The translations under genes were made by a program, and so were the position numbers. 64,000 bases of DNA from positions 27,912,701-27,976,700 of the forward strand of contig NC_069136.1 in assembly GCF_026914265.1 (NCBI RefSeq). The letters are read 5' to 3'. The notes beneath the pieces were generated by a model. The model saw only the letters and a program-made list of their open reading frames with translations, was not told where the DNA came from and searched no databases. Below, one piece after another: positions 49,517 to 61,472 of the stretch; position 1 is the stretch's first letter, and each line of letters opens with the position of its first letter. Source of the DNA: Mya arenaria. Taxonomy: Eukaryota; Mollusca; Bivalvia; Myida; Myidae.

Positions 49517-50246
49517 TTGTTGTGCCGTGCGTTTTTAACTATAAACGCGTTATTTGACACCTATGGGGAATTAGCTATTGAAGTCCAAAACAAAATCCTT
49601 TTCACGACACCAAGTTCTTTTCACGATTTTATTATGTTGTTCTTTCATTAACAAATACTTGATGTAATAACACAGTGTGTGTAGTCCAAAAATTAACACC
49701 AAATATATTGTACAACAGCGACAACGCTATAGTTTGCTGGACTGTGGTAAAACCACCTCCGAGCTCAGACAAATTTCAAGAGTCCGTTTTCTATGAAGAA
49801 CTACATTTTTTCTCCTCTCTTTTTTTTTAACAATTAAAAATGTGTTACTTTATATTGTGCAGCCCGGCCTACCATAAATTAAACCAATAGAAAAACAGGA
49901 AATACTTCATAAAGACTGTCAGCTCAGCTCAAACTAATTACTTCTGATTTCAAATAGTTCTTAATCAAAACATATGTCAAGGTGCTAAATTAGATACAAA
50001 GAAACAATAAAACAGTAAGCTAAGGTCAATATGGCTTCGACTGACACCTCCTTTGTTTGGCAATTAGCAACATCCTAAATCGTTGGCGTTTGCCAACCTG
50101 TTACAAACACAGTTGCATATTTCAAATAACAGGTGTAAAAACATCTAACAAATAATTTGTAAATAACCCAACGCTGAAATTATGAAAATGGTTTCAATTA
50201 ACAAAACAATTTTAACCAAAGTATGGCATGACGTACAGCATAACAA
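49517..50246. mobile_element. 730-bp non-autonomous TIR element in A3
   Basis: Terminal inverted repeats ttgttgtgccgtgcgt and (complement of the right end) ttgttatgctgtacgt match at 13 of 16 positions. Segments A1 and A2 have the uninterrupted site gaaataaacaacgg or close to it, giving exact outer limits and a possible two-base AA target duplication. The interior has no open frame of note. It lies only about 30 bp from the LINE tail. The superfamily is undetermined. Confidence 0.75.
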
Positions 50247-52039
50247 AATAAACAACGGAAATACAAACTGCCGTAAATTTTACTACAATGTATCTTTGAC
50301 TGAGGTCATGTTGTTTACATATAAATAAAAATCAGCAAGCGGTACCCTTTTTAATTTTACAAAACAATATATGGAATCTCGCCAATGGCTAGAAAAATGA
50401 ATAGCTTAATTGTGGTTCAGATATATTAATATAGTTCAGATTACATGGGTAAATTAGGTGTTTTATTTTTGTTCGTTTTTGTGCGTGATGTTTAATGCTT
50501 TGTTTGCGGTCATTTAAATGAAAAGATAAGTGTTAAGTTAAATCTTTTTACAACGGTTGCTCAACAAGTTATTGCAACATTATATTAATGACTCTTGCTG
50601 GCACGATGTTACGCGAGAGTGTGGTATTTTGTTGTGTGGGAAACCGGAGTCACCGGAGAAAACCAACTTGTCCGGCTTGGTGCCACCAAATCAAATTCAC
50701 AAATAAATAATAGTTAAAACAAGTGTTAAATTCCCAAATGAATATCTCCATGGTATCATTTGAGAGCATGTCATTCTCGGTGTTAAAACTACCATTACTG
50801 TCAAAAACCAGTCTCAATTATTCCGACACTTGTTTTTATTGGCCTTTCGGTTGAGCGGCATTAAAGCGTATGCATAAAAGTTGGAAATGAAATAGTTGAA
50901 ATAAATCTACGTACAGTAAGGGTATAGACAGTTATCGTGTATGGATACCCTGTGACTCTTCAAATATTTTTGCTCCAGACTTTTTAATTAAACCAATAAC
51001 TAAAGAAACTGCGATCGTTGATAAAGTAAATGAACTAAATATGTAAATTGTCCTTATTTTGGAAAGTTAATCCAAACTCACAACCGTTTTGGTTCCCTGT
51101 CTTCGCCTGCAAGATTTGAGTGTCGATATTTATGTACACCGAGCACGGAGGTTCTAAATTATCAACCTCGTCTAAATCAATCATTTTTAACTACCATTCA
51201 CGTCGGAAGGTCTTCTCTATTAAACTTGTCACTTTATTTATTATCTAGTGCATGATTGGACTAAATCGTAAAATTTCCAACGGCAATAAGAGATACATTC
51301 AAGAGTTTGGAAAAGTGATCATGTAAATTAAAATTTCTCTTAACGAATACATCTAAAGTATAATGGTATGAGTCTCGGCTTAAAAGGGAATCCATTGACA
51401 GCAATGACATTTTCATCACTGGTCCTGCCCTTATAACCGACACCCAGTATGCATTTGTTTTTAAACTAACTGGGCTATATTCAACGGCAAAATAAGTCAT
51501 AATACATTAGACGAGTGAACAAAACAATTTTGAATGTATTTATATACCAGTGGTGGTATTTCAATATTAACGCTTGCAAGACTATAAGGGAGAAAATATC
51601 AGACAAGTGCAATAGAAAATTGCATTGTTGCATATTGGTCATCAAAACAACAATGGACATTTTAGGATCAACACAGAAGCCTAGATTTAACAACGATCCT
51701 ATTCAATAAAATCATTTTTATCAAAAAAAGACACATAGCGCGCAACAAGACAAGACACATTGCACAGTTATCCAACTGTCATCATTGGTAAGCATTGTGG
51801 TAACCGCACAGTCAGTGAAAAGTAAGTTAGTTTTTACTGGGCGTTAAAACTATTCGAAGTTTTTTTTAAGATAAAATAACGCATTGCTTAAGAATGGCAA
51901 TCTAATAAAAACTGTAAACTCGCATGGATTGTATGCAGTCACTTCCACGCATTGTTCTGTTTCGACATACTGTAATTAAGTGTTAAACTTCAGAGAGAAA
52001 ATAACAACAGCAATTATAAAAATATCTAGGTTTATTTAT

Positions 52040-52690
52040 AAAAAAGCTCCAATAGCACTAATATGCATTATAAAAATACAGGTCTTGAATATATAATGGC
52101 TCGAATAGTGCTAACACATATAATCAAGCTTTAGACATACAAAACATAATGGCTTCAATAGTACTAACACACATAATCAAGCTTTAGACATACAAAACAT
52201 AATGGTTCCAATAGTACTTACACACATTATCAAGCTTTAGACATACAAAACATAATGGTTCCAATAGTACTAACACACATAATCAAGCTTTAGGCATACA
52301 AAACATAATGGCTCCAATAGTACTAACACACATTATCAAGCTTTAGACATACAAAACATAATGGTTCCAATAGCACTAACACACATTATCATGCTTTAGA
52401 CATACAAAACATAATGGTTCCAATAGTACTAACACACATAATCAAGCTTTAGACATACAAATCATAATAGTTCCAATAGTACTTACACACATTATCAAGC
52501 TTTAGACATACAAAGCATAATGGCTCCAATAGTACTAACACACATAATCAAGTTTTATACATACAAAACATAATGGCTCCAATAGTACGTACACACATTA
52601 TCAAACTATAGGTTTACAATATATATTGGCTCTAATAACATACACATTATCACAATATCGGTACAGAATATAAAAAAGGCTCTACTACCT
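52040..52690. repeat. 53-bp minisatellite, expanded A3 copy (about 12 units)
   Basis: The period is 53 bp, measured from acacacat anchors at 52167 and 52220. The A1 and A2 copies have four to five units; this one has about twelve. The extra units nearly all share 'atcaagctttagacatacaa', showing recent homogeneous expansion. It lies between stop codon and poly(A) signal (52031-52036) of exonuclease copy 3. Confidence 0.9.
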
Positions 52691-52856
52691 CACAAATATA
52701 AAGCAAATTTGATATAAAAAAACCACACACCTAAAAGCGTGCATCAACAACGGCTACAAATGCACAGTCTCACACTACGATTTAATTCGCAACAAATGTT
52801 ATAAAATACTTATAATGATGACCAAAGACCTTTTGGCTTTTATAACAGACCATTGT

Positions 52857-55202
52857 TTAAATATCCGAAAAATCAAAACTGTATTTCAGGATTTCTTTCC
52901 GATATAGATCGACAAAACTAATGAGCTTGCTTAGCGCATCTACATCAGCAGTGGCATCGTGCTCATTATACCTAGTTCCAAGCAAGGAATGTACAAGGTT
53001 AGCTTGCTTATGCGACTGTCCCGGATACATCTTTTGGAAAATTGGAAGGGAATCTACCAATGTACAAACACATTTATAGAGTCTGTCCTTCATACCAATA
53101 CTCTCGATGGCCGATTTCACAACACGAAAATCAAACCATCGACCGTTATGGGCTACCAAAGAGACATTAGGAAACTGTTCCAACCATTCACATAGTTCAC
53201 CAATGGCTACTCTGATACCGACTGCTTCCACCTTTTTACCTTTTACTAACATTGTATTGGCATTTGTCATAACAATGCCAGTTATTCTCTCGGCATCATT
53301 TGTTAAACGCTTTTTCGGTTTTACATACTTGCAAAACCTTGAACCGCTCAATTTTTCCATGGCCGCTATTTGTGTTATGTGTGGCATATTGTCTCCATTT
53401 TCAACTGAAACGAGATAGTTTGGGATATTATTTCAGACAAACCGAAGCATTTATATAGAGAAAATGAACAGTTTTGAGCAAAGACACAAACCAAGAGTCC
53501 AATTGGTGCCTTCTGGTCAACTCTTGTGAAAACAAAACATTCAAGATGCCGTTTAAGCTGGCCGAAACTGGTTTCAAATGTAAAATAGCACGTAAGATAT
53601 ATGTATCTCTCATGACTTTATCATATCAACTTCTCCATTTGCTTTGATTATTTGTCAAAAATATCTTTATGGTATTTTTTTGAATATAAAATATTTCGTT
53701 AACATTTACGCAGCGTTTGGACAAGATCAACAGCAAACTGGCGTCTTAGACGACCGCTAAAATATACCATAACTCGTGATTTCTTTCAAAACTGTAATGA
53801 CTTTGAAATTTGTTCAGAAACCTCCTTTGTGCTTTTGCTTATATTGTACAAGAACATATTTTGATTTTTCGGCCGTTTCAAAATCAAATGGCGTGAAAGA
53901 TGTTCCCCCAACTAAAACTTAATGATGTTTAAGACTTGTAACTGATTGAAAGCATTTAATGATTCAGAAAGGATAAATGGAAAGATAAAAGCCACAAATG
54001 CGTAAAAGATGGCGTCTATATATATTTGTTTTATTGTGGACATCACTACTTTCCTGTAAATTGTTACTCCTGTTCGTACAGGAAATTGAAATTGCCATTG
54101 AAATAATGGCATTCCCCACAAAATTGAATATGAAATATACACCACAATTAAGTAGAATAGCAAAAAATACAGGCAATAGGTTTCTCGTATATTGATCATT
54201 TAAGTATGGCTCTCGCTGTCCCAATTTTGCCTCAATCGGCCCCGTTTTTAGTATTTTTAAAAATATTTTGTTAGTTTAAATCATATCAGTGATCTAAAAA
54301 AAACACTGCAAGATTCCACCCGATCCTGTCACGTAAGTGCTCAGGGCTTGAAGCTTTTCACTAATATATTTTGAATAGAGGACCAGTAGAGGACGGATCG
54401 TTACCACATACTTGTTAAATGCAAACAATATCACTATATTAACTTCTGACAAAAATAGCATGATCAATGCGAACATTTTAAAGAAATTCATTTCTGGCAG
54501 TTTTATGATGGACGCTACTTTGGAAGTTGTGTTGTCCATAATACTGCTTCAATACTTTAAATGCAATTGTGTTTTAATACAATATTATTAGACAATTTCT
54601 GGCAAAGCATCTACGCATATGGAAACGTTCATACTAAAATAAATATTTGTTAACCTTTGTCTCCCATCTTGGACGACATTATCAATATTAATTATCTGTT
54701 ATTTATTTTTTGGTATTAGATAACACATTTTCTTCCGTTTAAAACTAACAATTTTAGCCGACTAAATGCCAAGGCATATACACATAGTTCGCGAATACTG
54801 AAAATTTGTACCAAGTAGCGGACATCTTTTACCAAAGTTCTTGTATGGAAGGCTACCAAAATATGGAAACACATTTTCTATATACCGTCATGCATGGTTT
54901 GCCTAAAAATGATCTAATAAAATATACACGTAATACTGACTCAATCCTGTAGTTTCTAAATCGAAGGTTATGATAGTTGGATTATCATCCCCTGGCCGTG
55001 TCCGTTTTCGGTGCGTCTTTTTCCTTCGCTTTGGCTGGACTTTTTCGCAAGTGTAGTCCGTTTTAGGTTTTTCCTTTTCCTCTGTTTTAGTTGGACTATC
55101 ACTCCCTAACCTCTTTCGTTTTTGGTCTGTCCTTTTCCTCTGTTTTGGTTGGGCTATCTCCTTAGCCTTGTCTGTATTACTACAATTATCAACCAAATAC
55201 AT
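52857..55202 (-). CDS. DEDDh exonuclease, copy 3 (two exons)
   Basis: Exon 1 is 54941-55202 and exon 2 is 52857-53404, with a 1,536-bp intron, again 269 codons. The catalytic set D81/E83, D179, H236 and D241 and the canonical 'AHNGRWFDF' are intact. Exon 1 differs from copy 1 at two residues in the basic tail (Asp to Tyr and Glu to Lys). Exon 2 is a mosaic: residues 94-173 equal copy 2, while 174-269 are closer to copy 1 (about 9 differences) than to copy 2 (13). Its 3' untranslated region would be about 400 nt longer than in the other copies because of minisatellite expansion. By sequence this copy and copy 1 are the likeliest to encode active enzyme. Confidence 0.78.
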
Positions 55203-55506
55203 CAGTCATCATATTGTATTGAATGGTTGTCGGTGGTGAACCCATGGCCGCCAGAGATCATACAAATGCCTCTGATAACAGGGAAATACTCAGCCAACAG
55301 CTCATTGTGTCTATGAAAACAAGTACAGAAAACAAGAAAACAAAAGGAGTATTGCTGCCTAGGCGCGTGTTGCCTCTACATATAAACATATACAATACCG
55401 ATCTTGTTTAAAGAAGAAAAAGGTTTGTGTTTGATATCAAAAGTATTTACGGGTTTCTTAATATAAACATATAAACATTAATCAAGTAACAAAGTTACAG
55501 TCAAAC

Positions 55507-55740
55507 TCAGATTATAATAATCCGGTAGGAAATAAAGTCGGGAATTCCCAATTTTAAACTTTGCTTATAGCACGCAGCTCTTTGTACATATCCCGCATTG
55601 CTATTGTACGCAAACCACTGAATGTCGTGTTGATGCATGCGTATCAATCTCTTGAACGAGTAGTTTTCTTTTCTAAATATATTATCAAAACTAATGTAGG
55701 AACCTTTTAAGCCAGAAGATCTGGGCCTGAGATAAAACAA
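55507..55740 (-). other. Conserved open frame upstream of exon 1 (A3)
   Basis: Third copy of the frame at 28876-29106. A one-base deletion changes the last quarter, giving 'KLGIPDFIS' in place of 'KFKIGNSRL', which argues against constraint. Confidence 0.25.
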
Positions 55741-57995
55741 CTATTACTGGTATGTTTCTAAAATCAAGGTTTCATGTCCAAGGGGTTTAAAATTGTCAAA
55801 GGAAAGCAAGAGGGAAATACTTTTCTCAATGCTACCATCTCTGTATATACTAAGTCCAAAGCATGCCCAACTAATGATGGTGCTAACGATGATGATGATG
55901 ATGATGATGTTGATGATGATGAATGATGATGACAAACCAGTTTCAAAAATAATGTTTTGACAATGTTCCATCAGGCGGCGGTTTTGTGAAAAGGTTTGTC
56001 GAAGTGTTCGAAAAAGAATAATATCAAACTCTGGTAAAATACCGAGAACGGCGCTCCGTAAGCGGCATAGGCTGCAATATTTTTTATTTAAAATTGTAAA
56101 AAAATAATGAATTATCTTTGTATAAAGACTTTATTCGAAGCAAAATATTGCCTTTCGACGTAGCATGTATGACGTTATTTATCACGTGGTATACACATAC
56201 TGTTAGTTGATTAATGAAAATCATATTTTTGTTTTATATAATGGCAGTTATTTCCGTTGCAGTTTAAACTAAATAAAGGCGTAATAGAAATAACTATATT
56301 TTCAATATCTGCAGCAGTCAAAGCTAACCTCTGTCGGACAGTTGGACATGTCTGATATATTACCATTTGGACCGACGGAACTTCTATTTTGGTCGATCAT
56401 TTTGTTCGGTGCAAAATTACAGGTAGCGCCGTTTAATTTTCGGGAAATTTACTTTCAGTTTCTATATGATAGTTTTATATGTACATGTATAAAGTTTATG
56501 TTTAAACTAGTAAATCATGAGTATCATGAGTATTCAACATCTGTGAATCCCAATTTGTAAACTATGTTTTTATACCCGAAAATACTATTAACGCTCCGGG
56601 ATGTCGTACCTTTATGACTGACTCTCTGTCTTTTCTGATTAACGAGGTTGCATTTCTTTACTTTACTTTCGTTTTCACTATTGTGTTGATTTTGACTTGT
56701 AATCCTATTCGTTAAAATATATAACTTAATAGTGAATTCAAAGTTTAATCAGATGAGTAAGATCTACCTGCTCCAGGGTTTAACGAACTGGAGAAGGACG
56801 ATTTATATTTGTTTTTGAGGGAGGCCAGGAAGAAAAATAAATGACTTTCAGGAAGAAGGAAGTTTTTGAAATATTTCATTTTTTTGCAGTCATGTTTAGG
56901 TTTGTTTTGATTCGAAAATTTGAATTATCTTCCTTTTGAATATCTATTAAACAAACAAAACTACAAACTAATCGTACATTTGAACGAATCTACTGATCGG
57001 CAAAATATTGCTAAAACATGGTCAATACTACAAAAAGAACCTTATTATGTTCTAAACGTTCTTTCGTGCATCACGTATGAGCAAACAAACACATATTGTA
57101 GTGTTTAATAACCTTATAAAGATTCAATAAAAGGATTACTTGATGAGTAAATACCATTTGAAACAGTTCGAATTATAAAGCAGATGTTGATTTTAATATT
57201 TGCCACAATACAACTTGATTCCAAGCACACTCACTTAACCTGTACCTTAAACCACCCCACACAGGGGAATCCCTACACCATACTGCATGTGTGTTGACTG
57301 ATGACTATGTACACAGTAAGAAATATGGTGAATTATTTTGATGTTTAACAATTAGTTGCAATGGCTAAAAGATAATCTTTATAGTAACATAATTTATGAA
57401 ATAAAATTAACAAAAACATATACTTACGATTGTCTTCCTTGGGTATCGTACATTTTTCTAGCATTTGGTGTGGGTTTCTTAGCCATTTGAACGTTCATTT
57501 TGCCCAATTGTTTACAAACTATGGACTCGAACCAGATATAATATATCCAGGCAGATAAAACTTAAGTGTAAACAACCTAAAAACATTAATTTCCGGTCGA
57601 TATTTGATAACAAGGATATGATATAATTAACGATAACAAGCTCAAATATCTGTGTTTTGCAGCAGCTTGACTTTCATTTCAATGGTTATATGATAAAGGT
57701 TTTCATTTTAGGACATATTTGCTGATTGGTATATTTGTTAACATCTGTTGATAGCAAAAAGCAATTGTTTTAAAAATGTATACTAGTACTGAAATATTTT
57801 AGAGATATTAATATACGTACATTTCCCACGAAGATAATATAAGAAACGTTTATATCATGGTTTATTTTTAAATAACGTATAAAGTACATATGTTCACCTT
57901 GAGAACGACGGATTTTTTTCAGTCACCAATTTTTTTATTACGAAATGAAAACTCTTCTTCAGTTGTAGAATGGCATCTGCATATTGATACTGATC

Positions 57996-58270
57996 AGGCC
58001 TAAAAAATACGTTTGGTTCGGGTCATCCGAGCCTACCTACAAAATAGGGACCGACCCTGCCGTTTTTATAGTCAGTTGGTAAAAAAAAAGTTTCAATATG
58101 TAGTTTAAAACCTTTTACGATTTATACAGAAGATCAGTTTATCACCTTTCTCAAATAAGGAAAATGACATTCTATTATAAAGCCTGATAGAAAAATAAAA
58201 GTAAAAAGCCTACCTACTATACCTGTTTTTGAAAAGGATCTAACCTTAACCAAACCTTTTGTTTTGGCCT
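57996..58270. mobile_element. MITE-like element, G2 copy
   Basis: The left end 'aggcctaaaaaatacgtttg' and the complement of the right end, aggccaaaacaaaaggtttg, form inverted repeats of about 28 bp with several mismatches. The interior has gagcctacct motifs. The G1 copy is at 31344-31618. Confidence 0.65.
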
Positions 58271-58480
58271 CGTAAAGCTGAAGGAATATGATACATGAAT
58301 CAGGGTAAGTTGAGGCCCGGATAGAATTATTAATGAGATTTGTTAATACGGAAATAATATAATTACTCCAGTCTTACGAATCTGTTTTAGAATCAGGGAA
58401 TTTCCCTAAATGTGTTGGAGAATGCTAGTTAAGCCTAAATGCAAGATAAGAAATGTAAGTGAAATTTTAGAAGATTAACC

Positions 58481-58912
58481 TTATTTAATTGTATTTAAAA
58501 AAAAATCCCATTTCATACACAATATTTGTACTCGCCTTATAGAATGATTATGTTCAGCCGAAGCGCAAGGGGGATCACTGGTACTCATGTTATTCATAAC
58601 GTTTACTCTGTGCAAATCGTCTAAGTAAATTTCGCACTCACGGAAAAATGAGACACACCTCAGGCAATACGGAATGTATAATTGATTTTGGTAAGTGCTA
58701 ATGAATATATATGCGTCATTCTCTAGCCTATGTTCCCAATGGTTACTCCTGTAAAGAAAAGGAAAAAATAACACGTGAGTTCCGACGAATGCTTTACAGT
58801 AAAGATGAGTACTGCGTACATTTTTGCTTTGAATGCATTGGAACTTCATTGTTAAATAACTAGAACTCCGCGAGTCGGATGTGTCGCCTGACGATTTATT
58901 TACTGTCGACAT
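58481..58912 (-). pseudogene. 143-codon exon-like frame, G2
   Basis: The frame starts MSTVNKSSGDTSDSRSSS and includes 'ENDAYIFISTYQNQLYIP' and a C-terminal part matching the G1 frame at 31761-31946. Part-way along it crosses a pyrimidine-rich tttctttacag that looks like a splice acceptor, so the real structure may be two short exons. No domain is recognised and the far end is lysine- and asparagine-rich filler. Confidence 0.3.
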
Positions 58913-58989
58913 TATAGCTGTTAGATTGGCATTTTATTCATTTATAGAAAATGATGTTGCCATTTAACTTTCAAGTGTAGGTGGCATTT

Positions 58990-59855
58990 GAACCCTCAAT
59001 CATATATACCTACGGAATTAGTTTCAGGTTGAAACCTCCTATAGTTTACGAGATATGCCACGGACAAAACCTAAGCAAGAAAATTAACAAAGGGCAATAA
59101 CTCTAAAAATATGGCAGCAAGAGTAACGGTTCTTGTGCACTGCACTTGCCCTCAATGAGATCTATCTAGCTATGAAGTTTCAAGTTGATACCTCTTATAT
59201 TCTTCAAGATATGCCCCGGACAAAACTTTAAGCATGAAAATTAACAAAGGGCAATAACTTTAAAACTAAGAAAGCAAGAGTTACTGTTATTATGCACTCC
59301 ACTTGCCCTCAATGAGATATATCTAGCTATGAAGTTTCAAGTTGATACCTCTTATATTCTTCAAGATATGCCCCGGACAAAACTTTAAGCATGAAAATTA
59401 ACAAAGGGCAATAACTTTAAAACTAAGAAAGCAAGAGTTACTGTTATTGTGCACTGCACTTGCCCTCAATGAGATCTATCTAGCTATGAAGTTTCAAGTT
59501 GATACCTCTTATATTCTTCAAGATATGCCCCGGACAAAACTTTAAGCATGAAAATTAACAAAGGGCAATAATTTTAAAACTAAGAAAGCAAGAGTTACTG
59601 TTATTGTGCACTGCACTTGCCCTCTATGAGATCTATCTACATATGAAGTTTCAAGTTGATAACTCTTATATTCTACAAGATATGCCCCGGACAAAACTTT
59701 AAGCATGAAAAATAACAAAGGGCAATAACTCTTAAAATATGAAAGCAAGAGTAACAGTTCTTGTGCACTGCACTTGCCCTCAATTAGATCTATCTACATA
59801 TGAAGTTTCAAGTTGATACCACTAATAGTTTAGGAGATATACCCCGGACAAGCGA
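58990..59855. repeat. 157-bp satellite array (about 5.5 units)
   Basis: The period is 157 bp, measured from atgccccgga anchors at 59211, 59368, 59525 and 59682. Units include 'gaagtttcaagttgatacct' and 'aacaaagggcaataact'. Inner units are almost identical and edge units diverged. Length and organisation match the roughly 160-bp bivalve satellite BIV160 and the core repeats of pearl elements (established literature; identity not tested here). Confidence 0.93.
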
Positions 59856-59935
59856 AAATGGGACGCGGACGCCGCCGCCGCCGACACCGCCGACAAAAGT
59901 AACCCCTATATGTCGTCTTTTCAGGCGACACAATA
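59856..59935. repeat. GC-rich tail with hairpin after the satellite
   Basis: A (gccgcc)n-like run is followed by cccctatatgtcgtcttttc and aggcgacacaa. The tgtcg and cgaca parts can pair around ttttcagg. This fixed junction after the 157-bp units suggests array and tail form one mobile element, as in pearl or Helentron-related elements. Confidence 0.6.
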
Positions 59936-60699
59936 ACGATACACTGTATTGTTTATTTGTTGGTTTCTCACCGGCAGTTGATGACATTGTTAGACAAAAT
60001 ATTTGGCAATTTATATAGAACAAGAAAGATAAGGTATTAGAGGAAACTGTTTCAATATATTAAACTGTCAGCTCATGTTATAAAAACTAGGTCAAACAGA
60101 TGAAGCGTTAGAATGTTTGCTTGGTGTAAGGCAATGTGGACTAATACATTATATTGTATTGATGATTTATTTAAACGATTTGAAGGAAGAGCTTACATTA
60201 AAGGCACAGCTATCATAGATGTGAACGCAATTAAAATATTTATGTTAAGATTAGAGTATGCATTAAATATTTTTGCAAATACACCAGAAGATATGTTAAC
60301 ATATTTACATCCGTACTTGATTTTCTGAACGATAACAATTGAGTTCATTTTGCATGAACCGGTCGACCTTTCCTGACCTTTGTAGGTGGAGTTTCGCAAC
60401 AAAGCAACGCTCTGATTGGGCGCTGGTGAATCACTGCGCGTAGTGATTTTACTTTTATCTACTTTATTGCTAAATATAGCAGGGCACATGTTCTGTTGAA
60501 TGCCGGCTTGTTTCATGTTTCTTCTGATGTTTTACTAACAATTTAAATGAAAGACATTATTTTCTAGAAATATCATTTGGAAAATGCATTATTTTGCATT
60601 TGATAACAAAAGAACACGCATTTAACAAATAATAAAAACAAATTAAAATTGACACTACGTTTTTTACTACGGTTTGTCTGCACAACTGTCAAAACAAAC

Positions 60700-60819
60700 A
60701 TGGCTGATGATTCGGAGTTCGGCGATTTCTTTCTAGGACAAATGTATGATACAATATCGGATTCAGACAATGATTATTTTTCTACGATAGAATTAGGCGA
60801 TATCTTCGTCTACATTTAA
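60700..60819 (+). CDS. Short acidic frame, unknown
   Basis: A 39-codon frame with a good start context (aaacaaacATGGCTGAT), an acidic N-terminus (MADDSEFGDFF) and a TAA stop. It is far less AT-driven than neighbouring frames and could be the first exon of a gene. A donor was not identified and no family is recognised. Confidence 0.25.
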   Translation: MADDSEFGDFFLGQMYDTISDSDNDYFSTIELGDIFVYI

Positions 60820-61378
60820 ATACATGAAATGATTGGAGACTGCCCAAATGTCATGTATTTTCGTGAGTTCGAACATATCTTACTATTGACAATTGGAGAA
60901 GACTAGCACGACACAACACTTCAATATCTTTGCGAAAATTAAAAGACAACAAAAAATGAAATTATGGCGCTATAATTACCTTGAAATGGAAGTTATCCAT
61001 TAAATCACCATGACCACATTTTTATGTCCCCTCACAAGGGTCATGCATATGTAAAACATGAGTTAAAATGTATCGGAAGTTCTCTTGATTAAAATGAACA
61101 TATTACAACAAAAATCATTATTACCTCCACATATTTAACAGAAACAATTAAATGATCAAAGAAAAGCTTTGATTCTTTATTTCTCTCTGCAAATTACTTT
61201 TGGACTATTTATTATACGGAGGAAAAAAACAGCTAAAACACCAAGAGCGACAAGTGCTCTTACCATTTACATTCGCTCTTCACGTTTTGTTCCCCTTTGT
61301 TGTAATTAAAGTCTTATTCTCAAACACTATTAGGTCGAAAACAAAAGCCAAATAAAAAGGGCAAATGTAAATATAAGT

Positions 61379-61472
61379 ATTGATTCTTATTTTTTGTTAG
61401 CGCGGTTTATGCATATGCAAAATCGCGGCCGAGCGTTCATACTGCATGAACGCACAAAGAATAAGAATCAAT
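61379..61472. repeat. Hairpin element 4
   Basis: Outer arms 'attgattcttattttttg' and the complement of caaagaataagaatcaat match at 17 of 18 positions. Inside are a self-complementary atgcatatgca and a gcgttcat/atgaacgc pair. It is similar in size and style to hairpins 1-3 but unrelated in sequence. Confidence 0.7.

Larger units (their letters stand above)
50247..55935. repeat. Segmental duplication A3 (holds exonuclease copy 3)
   Basis: Third A segment, collinear with A1 and A2. It carries the single SINE-like block (50590-50800) of the second A1 type, block R2 at 51085-51200, the greatly expanded minisatellite and the shortest exonuclease intron. It passes through a short (GAT)n at 55888-55930 into G2. 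Confidence 0.87.

Noticed and set aside
53912..54224. Hydrophobic frames in the copy 3 intron (relative at 42631-42867)
   Set aside because: Lengths and frames differ between copies; the hydrophobicity is explained by AT-rich composition.
60193..60516. 107-codon minus-strand frame
   Set aside because: Overlaps another frame on the opposite strand, contains a short palindrome (aatcactgcgcgtagtgatt), has no motif and no counterpart in G1.
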